This document shows positions 31,630-39,650 of a stretch of DNA of 52,258 nucleotides, in pieces. Every line of letters begins with the position of its first letter. Within the stretch, counting starts at the first letter, position 1. The notes beneath the pieces were generated by a model, which worked only from the letters and a program-made list of their open reading frames with translations, did not search any database and was not told the origin of the DNA. The stretch comes from a virus. Made by a program: the position numbers and the translations under genes. The DNA is taken from positions 1 to 52,258 of the IMG/VR virus record IMGVR_UViG_3300018412_000021, one strand, 5' to 3'.

Positions 31630-33249
31630 ATGCAATTCAAACCAACAGAAGAACAGGTTGCAATCGTAGAGCTTGCAAAGCAAGGGAAGGATGTGGTTAT
31701 CAACGCCTATGCGGGGTGTACTAAAACCACCACTTGTGCTTTGGTAGCTCAAGCTATTGTAAAACCATCACTCTATCTCGCATTCAACAAAGCAATGGCT
31801 GAAGAGGCTAAACAGAAAATGCCACCCCATGTGGAGTGTCGTACATGGCACAGCATTGCTTATCAGGAAGTGGGGTTAGACTATCAACACAAACTCACAC
31901 GTCCTCGTGGTGCCTATCGTAATCTGGCAGGCACTGGTGGTGAGATTGCCCGATACTTCAAGATTCCCCCTATGGAGTTGTCTAAAGATCAAGGATATGT
32001 TGGTAGTGTCATGTTTGGTATCGCTGTCAAGAAAACTCTTACACGGTTTGAGTATTCAGATTGTGTTGAGATTACCAAAGATCACATAGACCACTCTGTA
32101 CTGAAGAAATACAATGGCGCTGTAACCACCAAAGACAAGAAAAAGTTTGATAACGTGGTTTTGCACTACGCCAAGAAGCTGTGGGAACTGCGTACTGACA
32201 TGAACAGTCCTGTGTTGATTACACACGACACCTACTTGAAGATGTACCAATTGAGTAATCCAAGGATTGAAGGTTATTCAGTCATATATGCTGACGAGCA
32301 TCAAGACACCAGTATGACAATGAATGATGTGTTGAAGAAACAGAAAGCACAGAAGATTGTGGTTGGAGACATATTCCAGAAGATTTACGGGTTTAGGGGT
32401 AGTGTAGACGGAATGAGTATGTCTGATGGTAAACTGATGACTCTGAGTAAGTCTTTCCGGTTTGGTGATGAAGTGGCTAAAGTAGCTAATAGTATCATTG
32501 GTGAAGGACGTGTAAGGGGTTGTGATGTAAACAGTGAGGTCTGTACAGAGCATCCTGAAAGCTACAAAGGAAAGACGTTGCTGTTTCGTACCAACGCAGC
32601 TTTGTTCTCTAAGCTGACTGTGTTGTTATCAGAAGGGTATACAGTGAATGCTGAAGCAGATACAACGGAGTTTCGTCGTCTGCTGGAGAGTTGTCTATAC
32701 TTGAAGCGTGGTGAGAAACGTAAAGTGAAGCATGAAGATATTCTTCCTTATGAGGGTTGGAAAGAACTGAAGTTGTCGATTAAGAATGGTATAGTGGATG
32801 GGAATATTGCTATTGTTTGTACACTGATTGAATCTGGTGAGTATCTGGCTGTGTTGGGTGCTATGGATGATATTACCAAGTCGGACAATGCCGATGTGCT
32901 GCTGACAACGGCACACAAAGCCAAAGGACGTGAGTGGTCAGAAGTTGTAGTTGAGAACGATTTCCCTGACTACACGAAAGAAGGGGTGAATCCTGAAGAA
33001 CGTAATTTGTTTTATGTAGCCTGTACACGAGCTATTGACAAACTGTACTACACACCGATTGAGGAAAATTATGGTGATGAGATGATCGCATTCAACTGTG
33101 ATGTTCAAGATGGGAAGACGTATATTCAGAACCAAGACCACTTCCGCGACATTCTGAGGGGCGAAGTCAAGAGGATGGGACTACACCTCACAGACTATGA
33201 ACTGGATGATTTTGAAGCTGGAGAGTATCACCAAAACAAGATGTATTGA
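31630..33249 (+). CDS. UvrD/Rep-like superfamily 1 helicase
   Basis: 539 residues from ATG 31630, AAAGGAGG 5 bases before. Motif I region INAYAGCTKTTT; Walker B YADEHQDTS; GDIFQKIYGFRGS (motif III region); TTAHKAKGREW (motif V); NLFYVACTRAIDKLYY (motif VI). A 3'-5' DNA helicase for replication, repair or recombination. Motif I is unusual: AGCTKT where AGxGKT is usual. It has its own promoter and is separate from the replication cluster. Confidence 0.88.
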   Translation: MQFKPTEEQVAIVELAKQGKDVVINAYAGCTKTTTCALVAQAIVKPSLYLAFNKAMAEEAKQKMPPHVECRTWHSIAYQEVGLDYQHKLTRPRGAYRNLAGTGGEIARYFKIPPMELSKDQGYVGSVMFGIAVKKTLTRFEYSDCVEITKDHIDHSVLKKYNGAVTTKDKKKFDNVVLHYAKKLWELRTDMNSPVLITHDTYLKMYQLSNPRIEGYSVIYADEHQDTSMTMNDVLKKQKAQKIVVGDIFQKIYGFRGSVDGMSMSDGKLMTLSKSFRFGDEVAKVANSIIGEGRVRGCDVNSEVCTEHPESYKGKTLLFRTNAALFSKLTVLLSEGYTVNAEADTTEFRRLLESCLYLKRGEKRKVKHEDILPYEGWKELKLSIKNGIVDGNIAIVCTLIESGEYLAVLGAMDDITKSDNADVLLTTAHKAKGREWSEVVVENDFPDYTKEGVNPEERNLFYVACTRAIDKLYYTPIEENYGDEMIAFNCDVQDGKTYIQNQDHFRDILRGEVKRMGLHLTDYELDDFEAGEYHQNKMY

Positions 33250-33274
33250 CACCTACACCAAACCAGTGTACAGT
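33246..33274 (+). promoter_or_regulatory. Promoter overlapping helicase stop codon
   Basis: TTGACA (33246-33251), 17 bases, TACAGT (33269-33274). The -35 box overlaps the helicase TGA. Confidence 0.65.
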
Positions 33275-33304
33275 GTGTCTAAATCAATGAGAGGAGGAAC
33301 TGAA

Positions 33305-33682
33305 ATGAAAGATATTAGTTATTATGAATGTGAAGACCTTGAGTACCCCATTCGTCCAAAGAAACCTTTCTTGTCTTCCAACCCAACCAAGGAACAGGCT
33401 CTTTCTTATGCTGAAGCCCTTGGTGAGTATGAGGAAAACTTCAAGAAATATGAAGCACTTCGGAAGGAGTACCAACAACTTAACAGTGATCGCCTTGATG
33501 AGTTTAAGAAAGACCTTGCGGAAGAATATGGTTACTCTTGGATGAACGAGAGTATTATTGATGTAATTTACAACAAAGCGTGGGATGACCAACACCACTG
33601 CGGTCTTAGTGCTGTAGCAAGTGAGTTTGAGGATTTGTGTGGGTTTGTATCAGAAGTCAGCATCGCCAGAGGAGGGTTTTAA
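33305..33682 (+). CDS. Hypothetical protein
   Basis: 125 residues from ATG 33305 after GAGGAGGAACTGAA. Proline-rich start (YPIRPKKPFLSSNPTKEQ) and a charged helix (GEYEENFKKYEALRKEYQQL). Function unknown. Confidence 0.6.
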   Translation: MKDISYYECEDLEYPIRPKKPFLSSNPTKEQALSYAEALGEYEENFKKYEALRKEYQQLNSDRLDEFKKDLAEEYGYSWMNESIIDVIYNKAWDDQHHCGLSAVASEFEDLCGFVSEVSIARGGF

Positions 33683-33683
33683 G

Positions 33684-34058
33684 ATGAAACAAACAACTCT
33701 TGAACTACTTGAGAACAACGGCTACAAACTCTGGGAAGAGAATCGGGAGCCTGACTACCACCGTATGCTATTCCAGAAACGTATTCGGGATGCCGAGAAA
33801 TTAGGAATCCCTTTGTGCCTGTGTAATGGTAAAGTGTTGGTGAACATTGACTACGGCAGCATCACATTCCGTAACTCTGGTTATGAGCCTGTAACAAGTG
33901 AATCATTTCATATTAGTTTGTGTCACGAGCGTCCAAATGATGAGTGGTGTGATTTTATGATTTACACCTTGACAGAAGATCAGATAGTCAGTAAGCTACA
34001 GAAGTACGAGAAAGACATTCTGGCTACCTGGAAACTATTTTATGAACAAGGAGAATAA
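33684..34058 (+). CDS. Hypothetical protein
   Basis: 124 residues, ATG one base after the previous stop, GGAGG about 9 bases before. Contains REPDYHRMLFQKRIRDAEKL and GIPLCLCNGKVLVNIDYG. No family recognised. Confidence 0.6.
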   Translation: MKQTTLELLENNGYKLWEENREPDYHRMLFQKRIRDAEKLGIPLCLCNGKVLVNIDYGSITFRNSGYEPVTSESFHISLCHERPNDEWCDFMIYTLTEDQIVSKLQKYEKDILATWKLFYEQGE

Positions 34059-34059
34059 C

Positions 34060-34515
34060 ATGCGTGAGGGGGATGTTTACCGTTGGTATTACAAGAACGA
34101 TGACGAATACCGTAGGAATCATTCAGGGTCTAATACAGCCTACTGGTGCGTGGATAATCAGTGTGTTGTGAAAGACGGGAAACTGTATGACACATATTGG
34201 TGCTACAACCTTGATACGTTTGGGTCTAGTTGTCGTGAGGTGAATCCAGAAGATGTAGATTTAACTTTCATCTGCAATCTACACGATATAAACTTCATAC
34301 ACTACACTGACGTTGATGAGTATGAGAAAGTGTACAATCTTTCTTACCATAAACAGCACAAGAGGTTGTTTGCTGTTGACAAAGGGGTGACGAAGAGTAA
34401 TAATGCGATTAAAGCAAAGCTAGTCAAGGAGATTGAGAAAGCAGAACATAAAATAAGCTATCTTCAACACATAATTCAATGGAATCGTGAGAAGATAGAC
34501 ACTCTGGGTGAGTGA
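34060..34515 (+). CDS. Hypothetical protein
   Basis: 151 residues from ATG 34060 after AAGGAGAATAAC. Tyr/Trp-rich N-terminal half (GDVYRWYYKNDDEYRRNHSG) and a C-terminal coiled coil (KLVKEIEKAEHKISYLQHII). Function unknown. Confidence 0.6.
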   Translation: MREGDVYRWYYKNDDEYRRNHSGSNTAYWCVDNQCVVKDGKLYDTYWCYNLDTFGSSCREVNPEDVDLTFICNLHDINFIHYTDVDEYEKVYNLSYHKQHKRLFAVDKGVTKSNNAIKAKLVKEIEKAEHKISYLQHIIQWNREKIDTLGE

Positions 34516-34551
34516 ATTAGGTAAACGATAAACACAAATAGGAGAAATAAC

Positions 34552-34761
34552 ATGGAATACAAGAAAACTACACACTGGGGTCACTTGATTATGACCCTGC
34601 TAATATTTCCTTGGTTTCTTGTATGGATTGCTTGTGCAGCCAGTGATGCCAGTCACAACAAGAAAGTGGATCGTTGGAAAGAGGATCAAGAACGTAAAAA
34701 GCGAGATGAAGAGCTTGACTATCTACGCCGAATCGTTGATAACACCGGAAGGCGGGGTTGA
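34552..34761 (+). CDS. Small membrane protein
   Basis: 69 residues, ATG after AGGAGAAATAAC. One hydrophobic span (LIMTLLIFPWFLVWIACAAS) and a strongly charged tail (RWKEDQERKKRDEELDYL). Likely cytoplasmic C-terminus; function unknown. Confidence 0.6.
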   Translation: MEYKKTTHWGHLIMTLLIFPWFLVWIACAASDASHNKKVDRWKEDQERKKRDEELDYLRRIVDNTGRRG

Positions 34762-34809
34762 AGTGGCCTAAGTTGCCTGAAATATATCCCTTAAAACGAC
34801 GATAAGGGG

Positions 34810-34838
34810 TTGACATAGGCTACCCTATTGCCTACCAT
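34810..34838 (+). promoter_or_regulatory. Promoter with ATAGG-N4-CCTAT element
   Basis: TTGACA (34810-34815), 17 bases, TACCAT (34833-34838). The spacer overlaps ATAGGCTACCCTAT, an inverted repeat that could bind a repressor. A CCCTTA/TAAGGG hairpin lies just upstream (34787-34808). Confidence 0.65.
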
Positions 34839-34872
34839 CTTTTCATCGAATCTAGTTGCTGGAGGACGTAGA

Positions 34873-35073
34873 ATGACATTTGGACAGTGGGTGGCAGACT
34901 GGAGTAAGAACCGTCCTCACGAGCGTATTGGACAGGCGTTTGTTAACGACTTTATCAAACAAGCATTTCCTGAGTTGTATTATTGCGAAGATACAGCTAA
35001 GTGTTTTGATATGATTTATGAGTGGTTATCACTACACGGTTATGATTATCACAACATGCCGGAAAATATTTGA
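34873..35073 (+). CDS. Hypothetical protein
   Basis: 66 residues from ATG 34873 with GGAGG before it; the ATG at 34828 lies inside the promoter. MTFGQWVADWSKNRPHERIG, then helices. Function unknown. Confidence 0.55.
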   Translation: MTFGQWVADWSKNRPHERIGQAFVNDFIKQAFPELYYCEDTAKCFDMIYEWLSLHGYDYHNMPENI

Positions 35074-35082
35074 AAATAGGTG

Positions 35083-35111
35083 TTGACAGCTACAGGAACA
35101 GATTGTATAGT
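35083..35111 (+). promoter_or_regulatory. Promoter
   Basis: TTGACA (35083-35088), 17 bases, TATAGT (35106-35111). Confidence 0.7.
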
Positions 35112-35144
35112 GTACCCATCTTAACCGAAAAGAGGAAACAACAC

Positions 35145-35471
35145 ATGAAAACATATATGGGTTGGGTTGGTAGTAATGCGACATATGGAATACCACACCC
35201 GCAAACAGGACTTTGTTCGGTGTGGGGTGAGTTGTACATTTTTCGTACCAAGAAAGAGCGTGACCAGTTTTGTGATACATGGTGTAATCGTTACAATAGT
35301 TATCCTGTGCCAACAAATAAAAAAGAGGCGAAAAGTAAATACTTTGCAGGCTTGTCTAAGTTTGCATATGACAATATGATAGATAGTCAAGAGTTTGAGA
35401 CTTGTGTGCTCGAGTGCATAGAAGAGTTAAACTACATTGCACAAGAAGTTGAATACTATAATTCGATTTAA
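35145..35471 (+). CDS. Hypothetical protein
   Basis: 108 residues, ATG 35145 with AGAGGA upstream. N-terminal half Tyr/Gly-rich (MKTYMGWVGSNATYGIPHPQ), C-terminal acidic helices (EFETCVLECIEELNYIAQEV). Function unknown. Confidence 0.55.
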   Translation: MKTYMGWVGSNATYGIPHPQTGLCSVWGELYIFRTKKERDQFCDTWCNRYNSYPVPTNKKEAKSKYFAGLSKFAYDNMIDSQEFETCVLECIEELNYIAQEVEYYNSI

Positions 35472-35474
35472 GGG

Positions 35475-35503
35475 TTGACAGCAGGTTCTAATTCTGTTTT
35501 AAT
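35475..35503 (+). promoter_or_regulatory. Promoter
   Basis: TTGACA (35475-35480), 17 bases, TTTAAT (35498-35503). Confidence 0.6.
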
Positions 35504-35534
35504 CATCTCAATTCGATTGCAAAGGTGATATGTT

Positions 35535-36173
35535 ATGGTGTGGTCTGGTAAAGGTCGATCTGGTGTTGGTGACACTTCCATTCAGGGAACATGGGAAGAT
35601 TGGGATGGGCTTAGTCCTAATGGCAGACAATACAAAAACAAAGTTACACAAGAGACTAGAAACTTGTCTGGTGCCGATTACTGGCACACTAGAAAAGCAG
35701 ACTATCCACGACAACTGCCAGATGAATCTAAGATGTTTCTAGCTAATGGAAAGGCTAATCTGGCTATGTTTGCAGAAGACGACACACCAACAAAGAAAAA
35801 GACAACCAGAAAAACCCTAACAGCCTATGATAAAGTGATGCAGGCTGATAGAGCCTTTGATAAACTGGAAGAATTATCAGAGCAACTAGATACTCAGTAC
35901 CTTAATCTTGAAATTGACGATGAAGAATATAGTATTGCTAGGGATATACTTGATGACAAGATGGTAAGAGCTTGGCATAAAGTGTGTAAAGTGAAAGGTT
36001 GGGATAAAGAACCAGAAGAAGATTACCAACCAATAGAGCCTGCCTATCAACAAACAAATCATAATAAGAACATTCAATTGGAGAAGCCTGATAGTTTCTT
36101 GTATGATGTATTCAACGGATTGGATGACACCAATTTGTTCAAACAAATGTATTGTAAATTGAAAGGAATTTGA
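35535..36173 (+). CDS. Hypothetical protein
   Basis: 212 residues, ATG after AAAGGTGATATGTT. N-terminus Gly/Trp-rich (GKGRSGVGDTSIQGTWEDWD), a Lys/Thr linker (TPTKKKTTRKTLT), then helical C-terminal half (DRAFDKLEELSEQLDTQYLN). Likely modular and partly disordered. Function unknown. Confidence 0.6.
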   Translation: MVWSGKGRSGVGDTSIQGTWEDWDGLSPNGRQYKNKVTQETRNLSGADYWHTRKADYPRQLPDESKMFLANGKANLAMFAEDDTPTKKKTTRKTLTAYDKVMQADRAFDKLEELSEQLDTQYLNLEIDDEEYSIARDILDDKMVRAWHKVCKVKGWDKEPEEDYQPIEPAYQQTNHNKNIQLEKPDSFLYDVFNGLDDTNLFKQMYCKLKGI

Positions 36174-36175
36174 TA

Positions 36176-36337
36176 ATGGCTAAAATCAAAGACTCTCGCT
36201 GGTATAAAGTGGTTGACAACAATCTGGTTGAAGTGTATGATTCACCTTATGTTGAATTGGCTACTTTTGTTTCTGTTGTTGACAAAGCTGATTTAACCTA
36301 TTATCGTAAGACTTTCAATCTGAGAAAGGTGGTTTGA
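36176..36337 (+). CDS. Small hypothetical protein (53 residues)
   Basis: ATG 36176 after AAAGGAATTTGATA, two bases after the previous stop. Starts MAKIKDSRWYKVVDNNLVEV, a beta-rich sequence. Function unknown. Confidence 0.6.
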   Translation: MAKIKDSRWYKVVDNNLVEVYDSPYVELATFVSVVDKADLTYYRKTFNLRKVV

Positions 36338-36339
36338 TT

Positions 36340-36522
36340 ATGAAATACAAAATTGTAGTTGAATACTATGCGAACACAAAAGACTTGGAAGCCAACAATC
36401 CAATCAAGGTGGCAGATAGTGGATTTACAAAAGACTTATCATTGTTAGAGGCTCAAATACTGAAGTCTAAAATGAATGACGACAATCCTTTAAGAGTGAA
36501 CCGAATTGTCAAGGCCGATTAA
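36340..36522 (+). CDS. Small hypothetical protein (60 residues)
   Basis: ATG 36340 with AAAGGTGG before it. MKYKIVVEYYANTKDLEANN, then a helix. Immediately followed by the wall-hydrolase gene. Function unknown. Confidence 0.55.
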   Translation: MKYKIVVEYYANTKDLEANNPIKVADSGFTKDLSLLEAQILKSKMNDDNPLRVNRIVKAD

Positions 36523-37131
36523 ATGAAACATACAAATAAAGTATTCGGATTAGTTGGTATTATTGCTGGTATTGTCATTGGTCAGAATGTTGCAGAATAC
36601 AGACAGGAACATTATACTGTTCCTGTTGACAATGTATCTGTTACATATAACATGGATAATTGGACAATTATAGAATGGGATAAAATAGACAAAGACGTTC
36701 CTGAATTGTTTGAATTAACAGACAAAGAAAAACAACAACAATGCAGACACTCGAAAGAGTGCCAAAGACTAGCGGAAGCCATTGTGTTTGAGGCTAGGTC
36801 AGAGTCTAGGCAAGGCATGAGGGCTGTTGCCAGTGTGATAATGAATAGAGTGGAGTCCAGACGCTTCCCGAATACAATTAATGGTGTGGTGACACAGCCC
36901 TATCAATTTAGTTATGTTGGTTTTGAGCACCTGCAACAACAGCCCAGTGAACAGGATTGGAACACAGCCTATATTGTAGCTTATAATATTAAACACAATA
37001 TTGTTGAGCGTGTTACAGAATCAGACCATTACTTAAACCCTGACAAACTGGTTAGACTTCCACGTTGGGCAACAGTGTATAAAGAAACAGAAACGATAGG
37101 TAGCCATGTATTCTATAGCTCTGGTCGATAG
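36523..37131 (+). CDS. SleB/CwlJ-like cell wall hydrolase (Hydrolase_2)
   Basis: 202 residues, starts directly after the preceding stop. Residues 7-24 are hydrophobic (VFGLVGIIAGIVIGQNVA), a signal anchor. Residues 84-200 match the SleB-type glycosidase: AEAIVFEARSESRQGMRAVA with likely catalytic E90, VIMNRVESRRFPN, VVTQPYQFSYV and the final ATIGSHVFYSS-like end. It should cut peptidoglycan in the periplasm. It lies among promoter-driven small genes, far from the lysis cassette, so entry, wall remodelling or exclusion are possible roles. Ends with TAG. Confidence 0.82.
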   Translation: MKHTNKVFGLVGIIAGIVIGQNVAEYRQEHYTVPVDNVSVTYNMDNWTIIEWDKIDKDVPELFELTDKEKQQQCRHSKECQRLAEAIVFEARSESRQGMRAVASVIMNRVESRRFPNTINGVVTQPYQFSYVGFEHLQQQPSEQDWNTAYIVAYNIKHNIVERVTESDHYLNPDKLVRLPRWATVYKETETIGSHVFYSSGR

Positions 37132-37153
37132 AAAATTTCAATGAATAAAAATG

Positions 37154-37182
37154 TTGACCTGTTGGGCTAATAGGTTTATAGT
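37154..37182 (+). promoter_or_regulatory. Promoter flanked by ATAGG...CCTAT
   Basis: TTGACC (37154-37159), 17 bases, TATAGT (37177-37182). ATAGG and CCTAT flank the -10 box symmetrically. Confidence 0.65.
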
Positions 37183-37215
37183 GTGCCTATATTCAATCAA
37201 AAGCAGGTTAAGAAC

Positions 37216-37404
37216 ATGGAAATTTATCACTTGCAAACATACCAATATTCTAGTTATAGTTATGACGGATTAGCGCCAAGTGAAAGCTATTTCTTTACAA
37301 CAGAAGAGAAAGCCAGAGCGTTTGCAAAAGCCAATAACTGGACTATTGTTGAATATGGTGATAACGACAATCAGGCCACTCTTGAAAAAGTAATTGTCCG
37401 TTGA
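37216..37404 (+). CDS. Small hypothetical protein (62 residues)
   Basis: ATG 37216; the in-frame GTG at 37183 lies at the promoter. MEIYHLQTYQYSSYSYDGLA, then a helix (TTEEKARAFAKANNW). Function unknown. Confidence 0.55.
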   Translation: MEIYHLQTYQYSSYSYDGLAPSESYFFTTEEKARAFAKANNWTIVEYGDNDNQATLEKVIVR

Positions 37405-37416
37405 CAGGTGAATCAA

Positions 37417-37641
37417 ATGTCATATAAAGAATCTGATATTGTACATGAAAACTTAGATTGTTTTGTTCTGAAGGAAAAAGATTGTTATACTGTCTTTGTC
37501 AGTGGTGTTACACATTCAAAGTCAGACAGTAGTTATGCAAAAGACGAGGACGGTTTGTCTCTGGCTACTATCCGCTGCAACTACCTTGCTGATAGTAAAA
37601 CAGCCTATAGACATTTTCGATTGCCTAAATATCTTCAATAG
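37417..37641 (+). CDS. Hypothetical protein
   Basis: 74 residues from ATG 37417 (GACAGGTG before it). Beta-rich (NLDCFVLKEKDCYTVFVSG). Ends with TAG. Function unknown. Confidence 0.55.
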   Translation: MSYKESDIVHENLDCFVLKEKDCYTVFVSGVTHSKSDSSYAKDEDGLSLATIRCNYLADSKTAYRHFRLPKYLQ

Positions 37642-37663
37642 AAACAATCAATCAGAATAAATC

Positions 37664-37691
37664 TTGACACACGTAGCAGAGTGGCTATAAT
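37664..37691 (+). promoter_or_regulatory. Promoter
   Basis: TTGACA (37664-37669), 16 bases, TATAAT (37686-37691); both boxes match consensus. Confidence 0.75.
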
Positions 37692-37740
37692 GGGAACCAA
37701 GCCTAGCAGAAAAGCTGCCAGGCAAACCAAGGTGGATAAA

Positions 37741-38028
37741 ATGTCATACTCAAGCAAGCTGAAAATTAAGAAAGAACATTTCGACCACATTGCCGAAAAG
37801 ATTGCAAAAACTTTAGAAAATAATCTGGAAGTGGTTGCAGCATACGAAAGTGGCAACTTCCGAAACAGCGATAAAGTCAAATGCTTACAAACTCGGTTCA
37901 ATTATGATATGCTCAATTATAGTGTGGACAGCAAGTGGATTTGTGATAACCTGTACCCATATATGGACGACAGCCACCTAAAAGCGGCATTGTTACGGAT
38001 CGCACCTAAAATAGAAAAGAAATATTAA
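37741..38028 (+). CDS. Hypothetical protein
   Basis: 95 residues from ATG 37741 with AAGGTGG before it; an upstream in-frame ATG lies at the promoter. Helical and basic (SKLKIKKEHFDHIAEKIAKT). Function unknown. Confidence 0.55.
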   Translation: MSYSSKLKIKKEHFDHIAEKIAKTLENNLEVVAAYESGNFRNSDKVKCLQTRFNYDMLNYSVDSKWICDNLYPYMDDSHLKAALLRIAPKIEKKY

Positions 38029-38036
38029 AATAAATC

Positions 38037-38065
38037 TTGACAATGGCAACAGGCTAGACAATAAT
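38037..38065 (+). promoter_or_regulatory. Promoter
   Basis: TTGACA (38037-38042), 17 bases, AATAAT (38060-38065). Confidence 0.55.
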
Positions 38066-38121
38066 GATCACAACAGGGTAGCAATGGCGCTGCTCTGAAT
38101 ATCAAAATAGGAATACAGAAC

Positions 38122-38445
38122 ATGAAAAAGACAATCGACTCTCAAGACTTTATTCAGGCTTTCCGTGATTACAACCGCCAAGACAATTTCAGCATTGATG
38201 GGCTGAAAGCATTGTTTGAGATGTTTGAAGAGATTGATTCAGATATGGAATTGGATGTTATCGCAATCTGTTGCGATTATTCCGAAAGTGATGCACAGGA
38301 TATTGCAGACAATCACGGTATTGATTTGTCAGATTGTGCGGACGATGAAGAGCGTTTTAATACTGTTGTCGAATACCTACAAGAGGAAACGCAAGTAGTA
38401 TATTCTGATTGTGACGATGATGTTATTGTTTACGCTAATTTTTAA
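38122..38445 (+). CDS. Very acidic protein, possible DNA mimic
   Basis: 107 residues, ATG after AGGAATACAGAAC. About 30 Asp/Glu and only a few Lys/Arg. GLKALFEMFEEIDSDMELDV, IAICCDYSES and a final strand VIVYANF recur in a widespread phage and plasmid family of unknown function. Acidity and early promoter context fit an inhibitor of host DNA-binding enzymes such as restriction systems, but this is inference. Confidence 0.6.
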   Translation: MKKTIDSQDFIQAFRDYNRQDNFSIDGLKALFEMFEEIDSDMELDVIAICCDYSESDAQDIADNHGIDLSDCADDEERFNTVVEYLQEETQVVYSDCDDDVIVYANF

Positions 38446-38461
38446 GTTTGAAGGTGATAAG

Positions 38462-38662
38462 ATGATCAAGAACAAAAAAGATTTATACGCCTTTTGTATA
38501 AGAAACATAGACGACGGATATGGGAAAAATTTTTATAACTGGGATAAACAAAGTCAAGAGGATTTTGTAAATGACGCTTTTATCGAATACCAAAAAAGCT
38601 CTATTGTGGTTTTCAGAGACAAATATACACGTGTTGACGCAGACCAAAGGATTTTCAAATAA
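38462..38662 (+). CDS. Hypothetical protein
   Basis: 66 residues from ATG 38462 after GAAGGTGATAAG. MIKNKKDLYAFCIRNIDDGY; helical. Function unknown. Confidence 0.55.
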   Translation: MIKNKKDLYAFCIRNIDDGYGKNFYNWDKQSQEDFVNDAFIEYQKSSIVVFRDKYTRVDADQRIFK

Positions 38663-38674
38663 TTTAAATACCTA

Positions 38675-38703
38675 TTGACAAGCTGAAAACAAGGTATTAG
38701 AAT
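38675..38703 (+). promoter_or_regulatory. Promoter
   Basis: TTGACA (38675-38680), 17 bases, TAGAAT (38698-38703), preceded by AATACCTA as at 31572. Confidence 0.65.
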
Positions 38704-38760
38704 TGATCACAAGGCTAGGGAATTAGCTCTAGCCTATAAAAATTGAATAGGAATACAATC

Positions 38761-39045
38761 ATGCGTAAGATTGAAAAAGAAATGATTGAGGCTGCAAAAT
38801 CTGGTAAAAATTGGTCGAAAGATAATACAAGTGTCATTGCCATTGTTGGCGGCATGTTAGTGCAGCTGCATGGCAATGATATTGGCGTCTATGAGGACCA
38901 AGGTGGCGGGCATTTTGGATTCACTGTGGATGTTGGCACTCTGAAAAAGTGGCCTACAAATACAACAAAAAGCCGTATTCGTGCTTTTGGTGTCGATCTG
39001 GTACAAAAGAAAAACAAAATGTATATTGACGGAAAGGAAGTGTAA
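38761..39045 (+). CDS. Hypothetical protein
   Basis: 94 residues from ATG 38761 after AGGAATACAATC. Gly-rich beta region (GGMLVQLHGNDIGVYEDQGG) between helices. Function unknown. Confidence 0.55.
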   Translation: MRKIEKEMIEAAKSGKNWSKDNTSVIAIVGGMLVQLHGNDIGVYEDQGGGHFGFTVDVGTLKKWPTNTTKSRIRAFGVDLVQKKNKMYIDGKEV

Positions 39046-39048
39046 CCA

Positions 39049-39183
39049 ATGAAAAAGACTATTAAAATTGCAGCAATGAATGACTGGCAATATATTAGCG
39101 AAAAGAAACAACAAAAGAAACAACACAAGCAATTCCGTGACAACAGAAAACAATGCAAGACATTCTGGCAAAGTGTCGATTGA
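39049..39183 (+). CDS. Small basic protein (44 residues)
   Basis: ATG 39049 with GGAAAGGAAG before it, three bases after the previous stop. MKKTIKIAAMNDWQYISEKK, then a Lys/Gln/Arg-rich tail. Likely nucleic-acid binding or disordered. Confidence 0.55.
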   Translation: MKKTIKIAAMNDWQYISEKKQQKKQHKQFRDNRKQCKTFWQSVD

Positions 39184-39287
39184 TAAAATAAATTGAAGAA
39201 AGGTTATTTGATAGAAACATTCAATTAGTACATTCTGATAAGAACAGATATGATTATCAAACATTCAAAGTAAAGCGGGAAATACAT

Positions 39288-39575
39288 ATGTGTTACATTG
39301 ATATCATAAAAGAGAATGAGGATTTGATAGTTTTTGAGTTTATGACCATCATCGATAACAAGACGATGGGAATAACTTACAGTATATGCACTAATTTTCA
39401 CCTAGACTATGGTATTTGTGATAGTGAACTGTTTACCCACTATCATGGCACAAGCAAAAGAGAGTACAGGAAAAGACTACAAGCGTATAAAAAGGCCGGC
39501 AATTTAAAGTTAAAACTGTATAGGACAAACAACGATGAAGAACGCACCAGAATTGTATACAGATTAGCGAAGTAA
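39288..39575 (+). CDS. Hypothetical protein
   Basis: 95 residues. N-terminal beta part (DIIKENEDLIVFEFMTIIDN) and a basic C-terminus (KREYRKRLQAYKKAGNLKLK). The ribosome site is weak. Function unknown. Confidence 0.5.
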   Translation: MCYIDIIKENEDLIVFEFMTIIDNKTMGITYSICTNFHLDYGICDSELFTHYHGTSKREYRKRLQAYKKAGNLKLKLYRTNNDEERTRIVYRLAK

Positions 39576-39584
39576 ACAAAAGAT

Positions 39585-39610
39585 TTGACGCCGAACCGTT
39601 TTACTATAGA
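39585..39610 (+). promoter_or_regulatory. Weak promoter candidate
   Basis: TTGACG and TATAGA are separated by only 14 bases, so this may be inactive or use another -35. Confidence 0.3.
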
Positions 39611-39650
39611 ATGAAGCCATAAACGCAGCCAATCAAAAGAGAGTATGGAC

